DNA from: Aeropyrum camini SY1 = JCM 12091
GTDB taxonomy: Archaea > Thermoproteota > Thermoprotei_A > Sulfolobales > Acidilobaceae
DNA: 64,000 nucleotides
Assembly (NCBI RefSeq): GCF_000591035.1
Contig: NC_022521.1
Span: forward strand, 310,001-374,000
Direction of reading: 5' to 3'
Shown: piece by piece, positions 1-8,041 of the stretch
Layout of the letters: every line of letters starts with the position of its first letter
Numbering within the stretch: the stretch's first letter is position 1
Notes under the pieces: model-generated
Database searches by the model: none
What the model saw: only the letters and a program-made list of their open reading frames with translations
What the model was told of the DNA's origin: nothing
Translations under genes and position numbers: made by a program

Positions 1-2
1 GG

Positions 3-323
3 CTGCCTGTCTATAGGCCCGCGGCCCTGGAGAAGCCCTGGAGCCTCTCCGAGGAGCTACGGAGGACGGCTGGAATTGGTGAGGGCGTCGTCAAGGAAGG
101 TGTGGCCGCCGAGATAGCAGTGTTCAACGCCTCCCGCCCCCCGGGTATGCTGCTTGAGAAGTATGAACTGGATCTCGACGCTCTCTATAGGCTGGGGCTG
201 CCTGTAGAGTCCCTCGTATCGGGCGGCGACATACTGGTTGACGGGGGCGAGCATCTATACATAGTGGATAAGCAGTTCGGCGACGCCTACAGCCTCGCCT
301 CCAGGCTGGCTGGGATGCTGTGA
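3..323 (+). CDS. C-terminal part of an unrecognised protein (5' end outside window)
   Basis: The frame is open from the first bases of the window to a TGA at 321-323, so this is the last ~106 residues of a longer protein; an internal GTG at 102 is unlikely to be the real start because the frame continues upstream without a stop. The visible part is soluble, with an acidic helical stretch (LEKYELDLDALYRLG) and a short beta-rich segment (GDILVDGGEHLYIVD). I do not recognise a family. It converges on thiI, whose stop lies about 60 bp downstream on the other strand. Confidence 0.55.
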   Translation: MPVYRPAALEKPWSLSEELRRTAGIGEGVVKEGVAAEIAVFNASRPPGMLLEKYELDLDALYRLGLPVESLVSGGDILVDGGEHLYIVDKQFGDAYSLASRLAGML

Positions 324-381
324 GGTCGCCGATCGAGGACCTCCACATACACCCCCGGGGGCTTCGGACCTCCTAGACCGC

Positions 382-1602
382 TCATCCCCTGAGCCCTAGT
401 GTCTTGAGTATTGAGTGGAGGCTTTCACCCTTAAGATCGAAAACCCTGGGGGGTGGTATGAATACGTCTCGCGCCTTCTCGAACTCGCTTCTAAACCCTT
501 GGGGCGAGGCCCTGGGGTTTGGAGGCTGGTCTACTCCGCAGACCTCGACCTGCCTGCTTGCTATGTCGTAGAGGCCTATCTCTCTGCTCTTCTCAACTAT
601 CTCATCCTTATCCATGCCGGCCAGGGGTCTGAGGACGGGCAGGTCGAGGCCGCTGCTTATCAGCCTGAGGTTCCTAACTGTCTGGCTAGCCACCTGGCCC
701 ACGCTCTCCCCCGTGACTAGGGCCTCGTAACCCTCCCTCGAGGCGAGGTCCTGAGCGTGGAGCATCATCAGCCTCCTCAGCACCAGCGTTCTGTAGCTCG
801 GCTTCACGAGACCGTTTACCACCAGGGCGGCGCCCCGGAAGTTGACCACGTAGAGCCTAGGCCTGTAACCCCAGGCCCATTCCCCGGCTAGGGTCTTGGC
901 ACCCTCCACGGCAACCTCAAGAGCCTCGGGGACGCCGAAGTCGTAGAATGCCAGGTGGACTGGCGAGCCCCTGCGCATTATCATCCACGCCGCCACCCCC
1001 GAGTCGAAGCCTCCGCTGTAGAGGGCTAGGCTCGGCTCCTCACTCCCCACGGGAAGCCCCCCGGGGCCGGGGTGTATGGTGTCGAAGAGGTAGGCCCTGC
1101 CCCCCCTCACCTCTACGTACGCCGTGTACTCTGGATTCTCAAGGTCAACACCGCGAGCACCACGCTCTAGGAGTAGCCTCCCCAGGAGCCTCTCAACATC
1201 CTTGCTCGTAAACCCCTCGACACCGCTCCTCCTGGCCCTTACCCTAAACACCCTACCCCTAACCCTGTCTCCAAAGAACTCGGCAGCCTTCTCTACAAGC
1301 TCCTCTAGACCCCGGTACGCCACCTCGACAGCCGGGCTCACACTCTTAACCCCAAACACCCTAGCTGAAGCCCTAACGGCGGTGGCTGCCGAGCTGGGGC
1401 TGGCTAGCCTCACAATAACCCTACCCTGGAGCCTCTCCACAAAAGCATCAACGCCAGCAGCGGCCAAGGACTCCTGGAGGGCCCTGAGCAGGAGCCTCTC
1501 CATCCTAGACCTAGTGTAGCCCCCCTTCACCGCAATCTCGCTATACCTAACAAGCACCACATTATACTCCAAAGAGCACACCCCAGGGGATACCCCGTCC
1601 AC
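382..1602 (-). CDS. thiI: tRNA 4-thiouridine sulfurtransferase ThiI (no rhodanese domain)
   Basis: ThiI adenylates U8 of tRNA and directs sulfur transfer to give s4U. The N-terminus (RYSEIAVKGG, about residues 19-28) is the ferredoxin-like region that opens ThiI proteins. A THUMP domain follows to about residue 175, then a PP-loop ATPase with SGGFDS at 196-201. The length of about 400 residues fits archaeal ThiI, which lacks the bacterial C-terminal rhodanese domain. A Cys in EVCGVDQPPNP near the C-terminus resembles the end of archaeal ThiI. The first 10 residues look non-native, and a TTG at 1572 (LEYNVVLVRYSEI) would be a more typical start. The gene stands alone, with unrelated neighbours. 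Confidence 0.9.
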   Translation of the reverse strand: MDGVSPGVCSLEYNVVLVRYSEIAVKGGYTRSRMERLLLRALQESLAAAGVDAFVERLQGRVIVRLASPSSAATAVRASARVFGVKSVSPAVEVAYRGLEELVEKAAEFFGDRVRGRVFRVRARRSGVEGFTSKDVERLLGRLLLERGARGVDLENPEYTAYVEVRGGRAYLFDTIHPGPGGLPVGSEEPSLALYSGGFDSGVAAWMIMRRGSPVHLAFYDFGVPEALEVAVEGAKTLAGEWAWGYRPRLYVVNFRGAALVVNGLVKPSYRTLVLRRLMMLHAQDLASREGYEALVTGESVGQVASQTVRNLRLISSGLDLPVLRPLAGMDKDEIVEKSREIGLYDIASRQVEVCGVDQPPNPRASPQGFRSEFEKARDVFIPPPRVFDLKGESLHSILKTLGLRG

Positions 1603-1674
1603 TACAATAGTGTCTCCACCACCCGGGTTAATACTGCCGGGTGGGCGCTGGAGCGTGGGGGGGTGACGTAGGGG

Positions 1675-2127
1675 TTGGTTAGGGTTGTCTCCTTCAAATG
1701 GCTGGAGGGCTATGTGGTGGCTGAGGCTACGTCCGACGGTGTTAGGCTCAGGTTCTCCAACTTAATTCTGGAGTTCGGGCTCAGGGAGGTTGTTGTCGAG
1801 GGCGTGTTCGAGGGCTACCGCGAGTACACAACACCCCGGGGGGATAGGAAGACCGTCTATATAGACTTCGCCTTCCCCGCGCGAGGCGTCCCCGAGCCCC
1901 GGGGGGGTGTGTATGCTGGGAGGGCTGATGTCCCTCTGGGAAGCTATGGCCTCAGCTACACCTCCCTCGAGCCCTCCTCAGCCTACATAACAGTCTACCC
2001 TCCCCCGGGGGCGCTCTACAATTACGCCACCATCTCCCCCGACCTCGCCGCCCTCTTCACTATAGGGAGGAGGCAAGTGTACATGTTGAGGGAGGAGGGA
2101 TCTAGAGTTAGGATAATACTTGTCTAG
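1675..2127 (+). CDS. Conserved-looking hypothetical protein, 150 aa
   Basis: Starts TTG at 1675 with a purine-rich stretch just upstream. The protein is mostly beta strands by pattern (alternating Val, Tyr, charged), has no membrane segment, no Cys pair and no catalytic motif that I recognise. It lies divergent to thiI across about 70 bp and ends 45 bp before the promoter of the next gene. GC-rich third positions match neighbouring genes, so it is probably real coding sequence rather than a shadow. Confidence 0.6.
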   Translation: MVRVVSFKWLEGYVVAEATSDGVRLRFSNLILEFGLREVVVEGVFEGYREYTTPRGDRKTVYIDFAFPARGVPEPRGGVYAGRADVPLGSYGLSYTSLEPSSAYITVYPPPGALYNYATISPDLAALFTIGRRQVYMLREEGSRVRIILV

Positions 2128-2170
2128 CATCTCTACAAAACCAACAACTAACAATAACTTTGACAGACCA

Positions 2171-2180
2171 AACTATATAA
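2171..2180 (+). promoter_or_regulatory. TATA box for the HTH gene
   Basis: An AT-rich element (AACTATATAA) lies in a GC-rich background about 40-48 bp before the GTG start at 2219. Archaeal transcripts start about 26 bp after the box centre, giving a short leader ending near 2200. Confidence 0.5.
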
Positions 2181-2218
2181 TCTCCACACCACAATAACAA
2201 ACACCATGGTGACGAGCC

Positions 2219-2653
2219 GTGTCAGCTGGGAACCACATGGAGGTCGACGTTACCTCAATACCCGTAAAGCCCACAAGCGCGAAGGAGGTTAGAGAACTCG
2301 AGATCGCACTCATAATAGGCACACTCCTAAGGCCAGACGTCATACAAGAGATACTCCACCCAAGAGAATTCACAACCTGGGTAGACAGCCTCGCGGTAGC
2401 GGCGGGAGCACTAGCCAGAGACAAAGCAGGATACCCCATACCAAAAATAGCGGAGGAGCTAGGAAGATCGGAAACAACAATAAGAAACCACCTACAAGGC
2501 AAGACAAAAGCGGGACAGCTAGTCAGAGAGACTTACGACATGATAAAAACCGGCAAACTAAAGATAACAATGCCAACACCAGAATGCGAAGAAACAAAGA
2601 AAAAACTAGAAACAGTCAAAGTCACCCTCAAAGACCTCCTAGAAAAACTATAA
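2219..2653 (+). CDS. Small helix-turn-helix regulator
   Basis: A 144-residue protein. Residues about 75-105 read as a helix-turn-helix (IPKIAEELGRSETTIRNHL), followed by KTKAG and a charged helical C-terminus rich in Lys and Glu. The layout resembles the small archaeal regulatory proteins found near KaiC-like ATPases, but no such ATPase is adjacent. Start choice is GTG at 2219 or ATG at 2237 (MEVDVTSIPVK); an in-frame TGA at 2210 rules out anything further upstream. Codon use shifts to A-ending codons through the gene, unlike its neighbours, which hints at foreign origin. It ends next to the CRISPR leader; a role there is possible but unproven. Confidence 0.65.
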   Translation: MSAGNHMEVDVTSIPVKPTSAKEVRELEIALIIGTLLRPDVIQEILHPREFTTWVDSLAVAAGALARDKAGYPIPKIAEELGRSETTIRNHLQGKTKAGQLVRETYDMIKTGKLKITMPTPECEETKKKLETVKVTLKDLLEKL

Positions 2654-3029
2654 CCCAAAACTATTCCCCTTTTCTGGAGGGATGTATATACGTTTAGATT
2701 GGGGTTATGTTTATTAGGTTTGGTTGGACCTCCCTCCTTGTTTGTATATATTTTTGTGTGTGGTTGTTTTTGTACCTCAATGTTTTCCCCTCCGGCTGGG
2801 GGAGTATATACTCTTATCTCGTTGGTAAGGGTTATTAGGCTCCGTGTGGACCCCCCATATGGCGAGGCCCCCGGGCTAGGGCTGGGGGCCGTGCAATAAA
2901 CCCCCGGGGGCCGGGGGTTTATCTATGTGATAGAGTTGACTAGCCTCCCGCCCCCGGGATGGCAGGGTGGAAAATAGAATATAGTATCGGCTGTAGACAC
3001 TACAACGCACACCAACAAAACCATGTGCA
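2654..3029 (+). promoter_or_regulatory. CRISPR leader region
   Basis: A 376-bp stretch without a convincing gene lies directly before the first CRISPR repeat. It begins AT-rich, with TATA-like elements near 2685, 2742 and 2812; the last is a perfect 12-bp palindrome (GAGTATATACTC, 2812-2823). A GC-rich stem-loop follows at 2896-2922, then another AT-rich box near 2973-2985. The leader side is inferred from two facts: repeats are uniform here and decay at the far end, and the plus-strand repeat ends in the ATTG-containing 8-nt motif that forms the 5' tag of crenarchaeal crRNAs. Confidence 0.7.
2896..2922. terminator. Perfect 12-bp stem-loop in the CRISPR leader
   Basis: ATAAACCCCCGG at 2896-2907 is exactly complementary to CCGGGGGTTTAT at 2911-2922, leaving a GGG loop. 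It sits 107 bp before the first repeat. It could end transcription entering from the left, or be a protein-binding element of the leader; the sequence does not decide which. Confidence 0.5.
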
Positions 3030-4338
3030 GAATCTTCGCGATAGAATTGCGAGCTTACTTAACGTATTCGGCCCGTGTTTAACCGATTCGGTGTCCGGCG
3101 AATCGAGAATCTTCGCGATAGAATTGCGAGGTGTAGGAGGCGCCTCTAACTGTCGCTACGTAAGCCATAGGAATCTTCGCGATAGAATTGCGAGTGCCCC
3201 AGATCTTCGAGCTGCCTCTCGGTCCGCTCACGCGTGAATCTTCGCGATAGAATTGCGAGGGAGCTTGAGGGGCTTAGGGCCGAGGTTAGACGGCTAGAAT
3301 CTTGAATCTTCGCGATAGAATTGCGAGTACATAGCCAATGATGGGACGACCAGGTACTATATCGAGTTGAATCTTCGCGATAGAATTGCGAGCCTTTATA
3401 TCGTTCATCAACTCTGCTATAATTATGTGCTGTCTCGAATCTTCGCGATAGAATTGCGAGGTCTCTCTCCGCTTGGAGGCTGGAGGCCCACCTGTCCCGA
3501 ATCTTCGCGATAGAATTGCGAGTCTTCCTGGGCCTCGCTGTCTCGGCGTAAACGCTCTCAAGAATCTTCGCGATAGAATTGCGAGTTGGCTTTAAGTTGT
3601 TTCTCTTTATATACTTAACTAAAAGAATCTTCGCGATAGAATTGCGAGTATTTACGTAGACGTCTAATCGTCTGAGCCGGAGAACCAATCCGAATCTTCG
3701 CGATAGAATTGCGAGAGCGACACACTACCTAGACAGGCTAGTGCTGGCCAGACGCGAATCTTCGCGATAGAATTGCGAGGCGTGAGATAAGGGCCCTAGC
3801 CCTGCTTAAGGCAAAGGGCCCGAATCTTCGCGATAGAATTGCGAGGCGACATTGGTAAGACCAGCCCCAGACTTGCCCGAGAGGAATCTTCGCGATAGAA
3901 TTGCGAGATTCTTAGTGGGGGTGATCTCGACCCCCGCCCGCCTCAGAATCTTCGCGATAGAATTGCGAGCGGTCCAGCTCGAAGCAATAGATGAATACGG
4001 CAACGTGGGAATCTTCGCGATAGAATTGCGAGGCAGGGGCGAGAAGCAGCTGCGCAGGCAGGTTAGGGAGCTTGAGAATCTTCGCGATAGAATTGCGAGT
4101 AGGTTTTGACTGTTTTGGGGGCTGGGACTTGGGGGTTGAAGAGGAATCTTCGCGATAGAATTGCAAGCAGCCTGGCGAGCCTGTCGATACTCGGCTACGC
4201 CTACAGAATCTTCGAGATAGAATTGCAAGCTCTACAGTATGGAATCGAATCTATGAGATAGATATTGCAGGAATATGCCCAGGTTGCCTAACTCTGATTA
4301 GGTTTAGCTTGATGGAATCTCGGAGATGGGTGTTGCAG
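3030..4338 (+). CRISPR. Type I-A CRISPR array, 19 good repeats plus 2 degenerate
   Basis: The repeat is 24 bp: GAATCTTCGCGA then TAGAATTGCGAG. Seventeen copies from 3030 to 4099 are identical by eye. Copy 18 (4144-4167) ends GCAAG, and copy 19 (4206-4229) also has CGAG in place of CGCG. Copies at 4247-4270 and 4315-4338 are badly degenerate, and weaker traces may reach about 4429. Spacers are 38-44 bp except the first (53 bp, 3054-3106) and the one before the first degenerate copy (17 bp). Decay to the right and the position of the leader place the oldest units next to cas4. Cas6 encoded at 16320 is expected to process the transcript, leaving an 8-nt ATTGCGAG tag. Apparent proteins here, such as repeated RNSIAKI or SQFYREDS, are only translations of the repeat. 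Confidence 0.98.
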
Positions 4339-4427
4339 GACAGGATACAGGCCTAGGGGATATAGTTAAAAACTGGGTGTTAGTTTTCCGAGATTGCAGA
4401 GAGTCCAGGTGTTCGTTAATTTGCAAG

Positions 4428-4988
4428 CTATAAGTGTGGGTTTGCGTTGGGGCATAGTTTTCTGTAAAAGCAGTACATGCATTTTTGTGGTGGCTGTCTT
4501 GTGAGGGGTGGTTCCTCTTCTTCGACTATTTTTAGGGTTTTCTTTACTAGCTTTTCAGCTGTCTGTAGGTGTCTCTGGTTTATCTCTAGCGTTCTCGTTG
4601 TGCCCCCTATGTAGAGTGTTGCTCTGTACACGGGACCTAGGGTTTTCGTCGCTAGCAGAGCGTAGGCTAGAAGCTGTGCCTGGAAGTGTTTAGAGGCCCT
4701 GGGCCTTCTCGGGTGCTTCTTAGCCTCCATTATCCAGTAGCCCCTCCTGCCGTGGGGGCCTGCTACAAGATCGATCACTCCGCGGAGCCTGAGCCTGGGA
4801 TACTCTAGCGGTATCTCCACCCTGTAGGGCGGGGGTATACCGGCCTCCCTTGCTATCTCCTCTTTCTCGTCAGCAGTGAGAATAGCGCTCTCCATGCTAG
4901 GCGTAGGAGGCTCAAGCCTCCCAACCCTAACCTCCAGCCAGGGCAGCGTGGGACAGTAAACATACTGCTTTACCAGGGATGGCGTCAC
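4428..4988 (-). CDS. cas4: Cas4 exonuclease (adaptation module)
   Basis: Cas4 is an Fe-S RecB-family nuclease that trims prespacers and selects PAM-bearing ends. The protein has an N-terminal Cys (YVYCP), the RecB nuclease residues Asp in GVIDLV, Glu-x-Lys in MEAKK and Gln-Tyr in QAQLLAYAL, and a C-terminal Cys triplet (CMYCFYRKLC), so all four cluster cysteines are present. The open frame extends to 5048, but that would overlap cas2; the paired GTG codons at 4991 and 4988 (VTPSLVKQYVYCP) fit the family start, giving about 186 residues. It is the last gene of csa1-cas1-cas2-cas4 and ends beside the degenerate CRISPR repeats. Confidence 0.93.
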   Translation of the reverse strand: MTPSLVKQYVYCPTLPWLEVRVGRLEPPTPSMESAILTADEKEEIAREAGIPPPYRVEIPLEYPRLRLRGVIDLVAGPHGRRGYWIMEAKKHPRRPRASKHFQAQLLAYALLATKTLGPVYRATLYIGGTTRTLEINQRHLQTAEKLVKKTLKIVEEEEPPLTRQPPQKCMYCFYRKLCPNANPHL

Positions 4989-5007
4989 CACGGCGCCGCA
5001 GGGGTGG

Positions 5008-5301
5008 TCACCCCTGCAGTAGGGCTGCCGATGCAACCCTCCTCTCACCCCAGGGCGTTCCCAAGACTAAAGTCCTCTCCCACTCGTGGGAGGGCAGTGG
5101 TATAATGTGCACCGTGTCGGTGCCGGGGTCTATCATGCCTTCCAGCAGCCTGGCGAGATCCCTCATACGGGCCCTCTGCATCCTACCCACAAAGGCGCTC
5201 CGCTGAATCCTATACAGGCCCCACGACTCGAGAGTCCTAGCAACCCTGAGTCTCACACCGTCGTCGCTGATATCGTAGACAACCACAACCCTCAACGCCA
5301 T
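5008..5301 (-). CDS. cas2: Cas2 endoribonuclease/adaptation subunit
   Basis: Cas2 dimers bridge Cas1 dimers in the spacer-integration complex. The sequence opens with the family hallmark VVVVYDISDD, a beta strand ending in the conserved Asp, and continues RVARTLESWGLYRIQRSAF, typical of Cas2. Length is about 97 residues, as usual. A GTG at 5310 is in frame, but ATG at 5301 is favoured because a GGGGGTG ribosome-binding sequence lies at the right distance before it. The gene overlaps the end of cas1 by a few bases, indicating translational coupling. Confidence 0.94.
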   Translation of the reverse strand: MALRVVVVYDISDDGVRLRVARTLESWGLYRIQRSAFVGRMQRARMRDLARLLEGMIDPGTDTVHIIPLPSHEWERTLVLGTPWGERRVASAALLQG

Positions 5302-6287
5302 CCCCGGCACCCCCTGAAGCCCTGGAACCTAGATCCCCTCCTCAAGCTCCTGGCCAGCCTCTGTGCATACCTGGATACAGCCTCGCCCAGGGTCTCCCCA
5401 CCCACCCTCCTCCCCAGAGCCCTAGTCACGAGCTGTGCTATCCTCCTCCTATCGCCAGGGTCTATCCTGGACTCGTCGACAGAGGGGAGCCAGCCCCTCC
5501 TAAACTCGGATGCCAGTGGCTTGTCGACTGCGTGAGCCCTAAACATCTCGACATAGTCGAAGGACAGCACCGGACGGCCGCTCCGGTCCGTATGTAGGAA
5601 TCCGGCATAGGGGTCTAGCCCAGCCAGCACAAGGCTCCTCCAAGCCAAGCTATAAAGTATGCCGTATCCGTAGTTCAACGCCTTGTTAAAAGGATCTGCA
5701 CCACCCCTATCACGACCCTCAAACCCTACTCCAGCCGGGAGAGAACCCGCAACCGCAGCCCAGTAATGCCTAGCAGCCGCCGCCTCGACACTCATAACCT
5801 CCCTTCTAACGACCTCAAGCTCCGCCTCCCTAGCCCAGGAGCGCATGGACTCCAGCCGCTCCAACGAGTGGTCGAGAGCCTCTAGAACCTCCCTCTTGAA
5901 AGCCTTGTCAAGACCGGTGATCCCGGCTACATGGCAGGCCTGGTTGTAAATTTTGGAATAAGCGATCTCGACCGCTATCTCACCTCCCCTACCGTCAAGT
6001 AGCGCTTCGTATTGGGCATTCCTAGTGAACGGCGTCCTCGTATAATAGCTCATGTATAGTATGCCTATGGGATCGCCATTAGAGTCTATAACTACCAGCT
6101 CTACGCCAGACCGGGCTAGGAGCCTCAGAGCCCTGCTGGAAACGGAGACGCCGCTGGAAGCTATAACGACTACATCGACATCACCGGGGGAAACGCTCCT
6201 CCTACCCCCGTTCTCTGAGACAACTAGATTTCCCCTTTGAACCCCGAGCTTTACACCATAACCATCAACATGCAGTATCCTAGCCAA
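5292..6287 (-). CDS. cas1: Cas1 integrase
   Basis: Cas1 inserts prespacers at the leader-repeat junction. The 331 residues show the N-terminal beta domain and the C-terminal helical catalytic domain. Expected metal ligands are Glu168 (VMSVEAAAARHYW), His232 (GFLHTDRSGRP) and Glu247 (FDYVEMFR). The segment PFNKALNYGYGILYSL is the characteristic asparagine-tyrosine region of Cas1. It is second in the leftward adaptation operon, 9 bp after csa1 and overlapping cas2. Confidence 0.97.
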   Translation of the reverse strand: MARILHVDGYGVKLGVQRGNLVVSENGGRRSVSPGDVDVVVIASSGVSVSSRALRLLARSGVELVVIDSNGDPIGILYMSYYTRTPFTRNAQYEALLDGRGGEIAVEIAYSKIYNQACHVAGITGLDKAFKREVLEALDHSLERLESMRSWAREAELEVVRREVMSVEAAAARHYWAAVAGSLPAGVGFEGRDRGGADPFNKALNYGYGILYSLAWRSLVLAGLDPYAGFLHTDRSGRPVLSFDYVEMFRAHAVDKPLASEFRRGWLPSVDESRIDPGDRRRIAQLVTRALGRRVGGETLGEAVSRYAQRLARSLRRGSRFQGFRGCRGWR

Positions 6288-6296
6288 GCCGAGGGA

Positions 6297-7148
6297 TCAC
6301 CTCCCACCTCGACAGTGGTTGTAGAATAGGCATGATGATGGGCACTCCCTCGGCATGCCAGGGTCGCCGCCGGAGAGGAGGACCTCTATAGCCTCATCCC
6401 TAGCGTCTATGAACTCCGTTCTAAGCACGTCATCTATGTACACAGGCCTCGACGACACCCGAAGCCCTCCTCCACCATTGCGTACCGACACGAGGATTCC
6501 ATAGTCTATAGGGACCTCAAGCTGGGATTCCAGTGCGAGAGCGTAGCCAGCCAGGCCTACCATGTGCCTATCCCCCGTCCACCCATACTTAATCTCGACA
6601 ACGACGCCAGCCTCAGCCAGGCCATCCACCCTAAGCCGGCTAGAAAGCCCGATAGCAGAGCCGTCAACCAAATACTCTGAAAGCCAGGGCAGCCACCCAA
6701 CACCCCATTCTCTACCCTCAAGCTGGGAGGCCGCGGCCTCCCCAGTCCACATTACAACTAGCTGCCTGTAGAGTTCCAGCGCAGCCCCACTGAGCCCCGT
6801 CTCCCGCGAGCTTGAGAGAAGTATGTAAGCCGCCCTCCAAGGCGGGTAACCCTTCATCAGGAGACCCCTAACACCCCGGGCGGCCCTATGGAAAGCCTCA
6901 TGGATGGATGAGCCGGCCTCAACCTGGGCGGTAATCTCGGGCCTCACGCCTCTACGCCTTAAGTAGAGGTCCCTGTAGGTCGGGCAATACCTGTAGGCAA
7001 CCTCGCTCACCCCGAGACCGAGATACGCTTTCGGCTTAACAGGTGGGGAGTCCCATCTCCACCCCCTGAGCTCGGGCGAAACCGGGTTGGAGGCTGCTAT
7101 GTCGTGAAGCCTCCTGAGCTGGAGTCTTATTGTTCTGTGGAGAGGCAA
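6297..7148 (-). CDS. csa1: Csa1, Cas4-like Fe-S nuclease of type I-A
   Basis: Csa1 is a type I-A signature adaptation protein of the Cas4/RecB superfamily. The 283-residue protein has an early Cys (YRYCPTYRDLYLRR), a RecB-like core with Asp in LRVDGLAE and Glu-x-Lys in VVEIKYGW, and a C-terminal cluster (CPSSCLFYNHC), giving the four-Cys iron-sulfur arrangement. The start is TTG at 7148, which agrees with a TATA box at about 7175-7187 and a nearly leaderless transcript. It heads the operon csa1-cas1-cas2-cas4. Confidence 0.92.
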   Translation of the reverse strand: MPLHRTIRLQLRRLHDIAASNPVSPELRGWRWDSPPVKPKAYLGLGVSEVAYRYCPTYRDLYLRRRGVRPEITAQVEAGSSIHEAFHRAARGVRGLLMKGYPPWRAAYILLSSSRETGLSGAALELYRQLVVMWTGEAAASQLEGREWGVGWLPWLSEYLVDGSAIGLSSRLRVDGLAEAGVVVEIKYGWTGDRHMVGLAGYALALESQLEVPIDYGILVSVRNGGGGLRVSSRPVYIDDVLRTEFIDARDEAIEVLLSGGDPGMPRECPSSCLFYNHCRGGR

Positions 7149-7174
7149 AAATTCCAGCCCCCTGGAGCGTAATA

Positions 7175-7187
7175 CTTTTTAAATTTA
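7175..7187 (-). promoter_or_regulatory. Promoter of the adaptation operon
   Basis: On the minus strand the sequence AAATTTAAAAAG reads as a BRE/TATA box centred about 31-33 bp before the TTG start of csa1. The expected start of transcription is therefore at about 7150, which makes the message nearly leaderless. Confidence 0.6.
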
Positions 7188-7235
7188 ATTACCGTGTTAA
7201 AAGAGGCAACCCGTCCAGTCGCCAATTGTGAAGGG

Positions 7236-7251
7236 AAAGCACGATTGCTTT
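7236..7251. promoter_or_regulatory. Inverted repeat upstream of csa1, possible Csa3 operator
   Basis: AAAGCA and TGCTTT are perfect inverted arms around CGAT, 85-100 bp before csa1 and upstream of its TATA box. Csa3 proteins are dimeric winged-helix regulators known to act on adaptation promoters, so this is a reasonable site; assignment is inference from position and symmetry only. Confidence 0.35.
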
Positions 7252-7301
7252 GTTGTAATACGCTATAAAACAGATATGTCAAGTTTTGGCAGCATCGTTT
7301 A

Positions 7302-8000
7302 TCACTGCCCGCCGCCAAAATACTCCGCCAGCTCTAGATAAGCTGCAATCAAGTTCCCCCAGCTAGTGGGGAACAGGCCACCCCCTCTTCCCCTCCTGTA
7401 TAACAGCCCGAGCCTCCTAAGCTCTCCAGCCTTATTGTACACAGTCTTCGGTGAAAGACCCATATCCGCTGCTATAGCCGCTGGCTTCGACCCCGGCTTC
7501 TCCGCCACATACCTCAATATAGCAGCCTTCTCCCTCCCAAGGCTAACCCTGAACATGGCAAACGGGGCGCCAGCAACCTTCTCAAAATACTCCTGGGCCG
7601 TCTCGCTCTGCACAGTAATCTCCACACTCCTGATCCCGGAAAGTAGCATAGCTGCTATGAACGCTGAGAGGGAGAGCATTTTGGGGCCGCCAGTCACGTC
7701 AAACACAACCCTAGTGTACGCACCCAGTTTTAGGTAGTCACCTACATGCCTAAGCATCGAAGCTGCCATGCCAGCCAGGCCGTCGCCGGGATCGAGCCCG
7801 ACGAGCCTGTGATCACCAACGCCTATCCTCGCCGCTATCGAGGCGAGGTTGTGGAACGCTGTTTTCACGGCCCCGCTGACGGGCTTATATGTGAATGCGA
7901 CTATGGAATCCGCTGCATCTGCTGAATAGCTGCTTAGAGTCCTTATGGCGAAGTTCTCGTGGAACCCTAGAGTGAAGGCGAACACTCTCCCCGCCAACAA
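7302..8000 (-). CDS. csa3: Csa3 CARF-wHTH transcriptional regulator (first copy)
   Basis: Csa3 senses cyclic oligoadenylate through an N-terminal CARF domain and controls adaptation genes. Residues about 1-140 form a Rossmann-like CARF domain with the loop FDVTGGPKMLSLSAFIAA, equivalent to the ligand-binding loop of the family. Residues about 150-215 form a winged helix (KPAAIAADMGLSPKTVYNKAGELRRLGLLYRR). The open frame begins TTG at 8000, and a GTG at 7985 (VFAFTLGFHENF) is an equally good start. It precedes the adaptation operon on the same strand and has its own promoter and a 7-bp inverted repeat upstream, which suggests autoregulation. Confidence 0.9.
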   Translation of the reverse strand: MLAGRVFAFTLGFHENFAIRTLSSYSADAADSIVAFTYKPVSGAVKTAFHNLASIAARIGVGDHRLVGLDPGDGLAGMAASMLRHVGDYLKLGAYTRVVFDVTGGPKMLSLSAFIAAMLLSGIRSVEITVQSETAQEYFEKVAGAPFAMFRVSLGREKAAILRYVAEKPGSKPAAIAADMGLSPKTVYNKAGELRRLGLLYRRGRGGGLFPTSWGNLIAAYLELAEYFGGGQ

Positions 8001-8014
8001 CCACCGACCATAAT

Positions 8015-8041
8015 GTGAAGCTAACTGTAGCCCCGCTTCAC
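8015..8041. promoter_or_regulatory. Inverted repeat between csa3 TATA box and start
   Basis: GTGAAGC at 8015-8021 and GCTTCAC at 8035-8041 are perfect 7-bp arms separated by 13 bp. A minus-strand TATA-like CCTATAAG lies just beyond, near 8054-8062, so a protein bound here would block the csa3 promoter. A second small palindrome, TCGATAATCGA, is at 8080-8090. Binding by Csa3 itself is an inference. Confidence 0.4.

Noticed and set aside
3146-4228. Several open frames across the CRISPR array with repeated RNSIAKI, LAILSRRF or SQFYREDS
   Set aside because: They are translations of the repeat in different frames; the spacing follows the repeat unit.
3030-4338. Self-targeting spacers
   Set aside because: By eye no spacer matches another part of this window. 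The 'caggttagggagcttga' in spacer 16 and 'ggagcttgagg' in spacer 4 share only a short common stretch.
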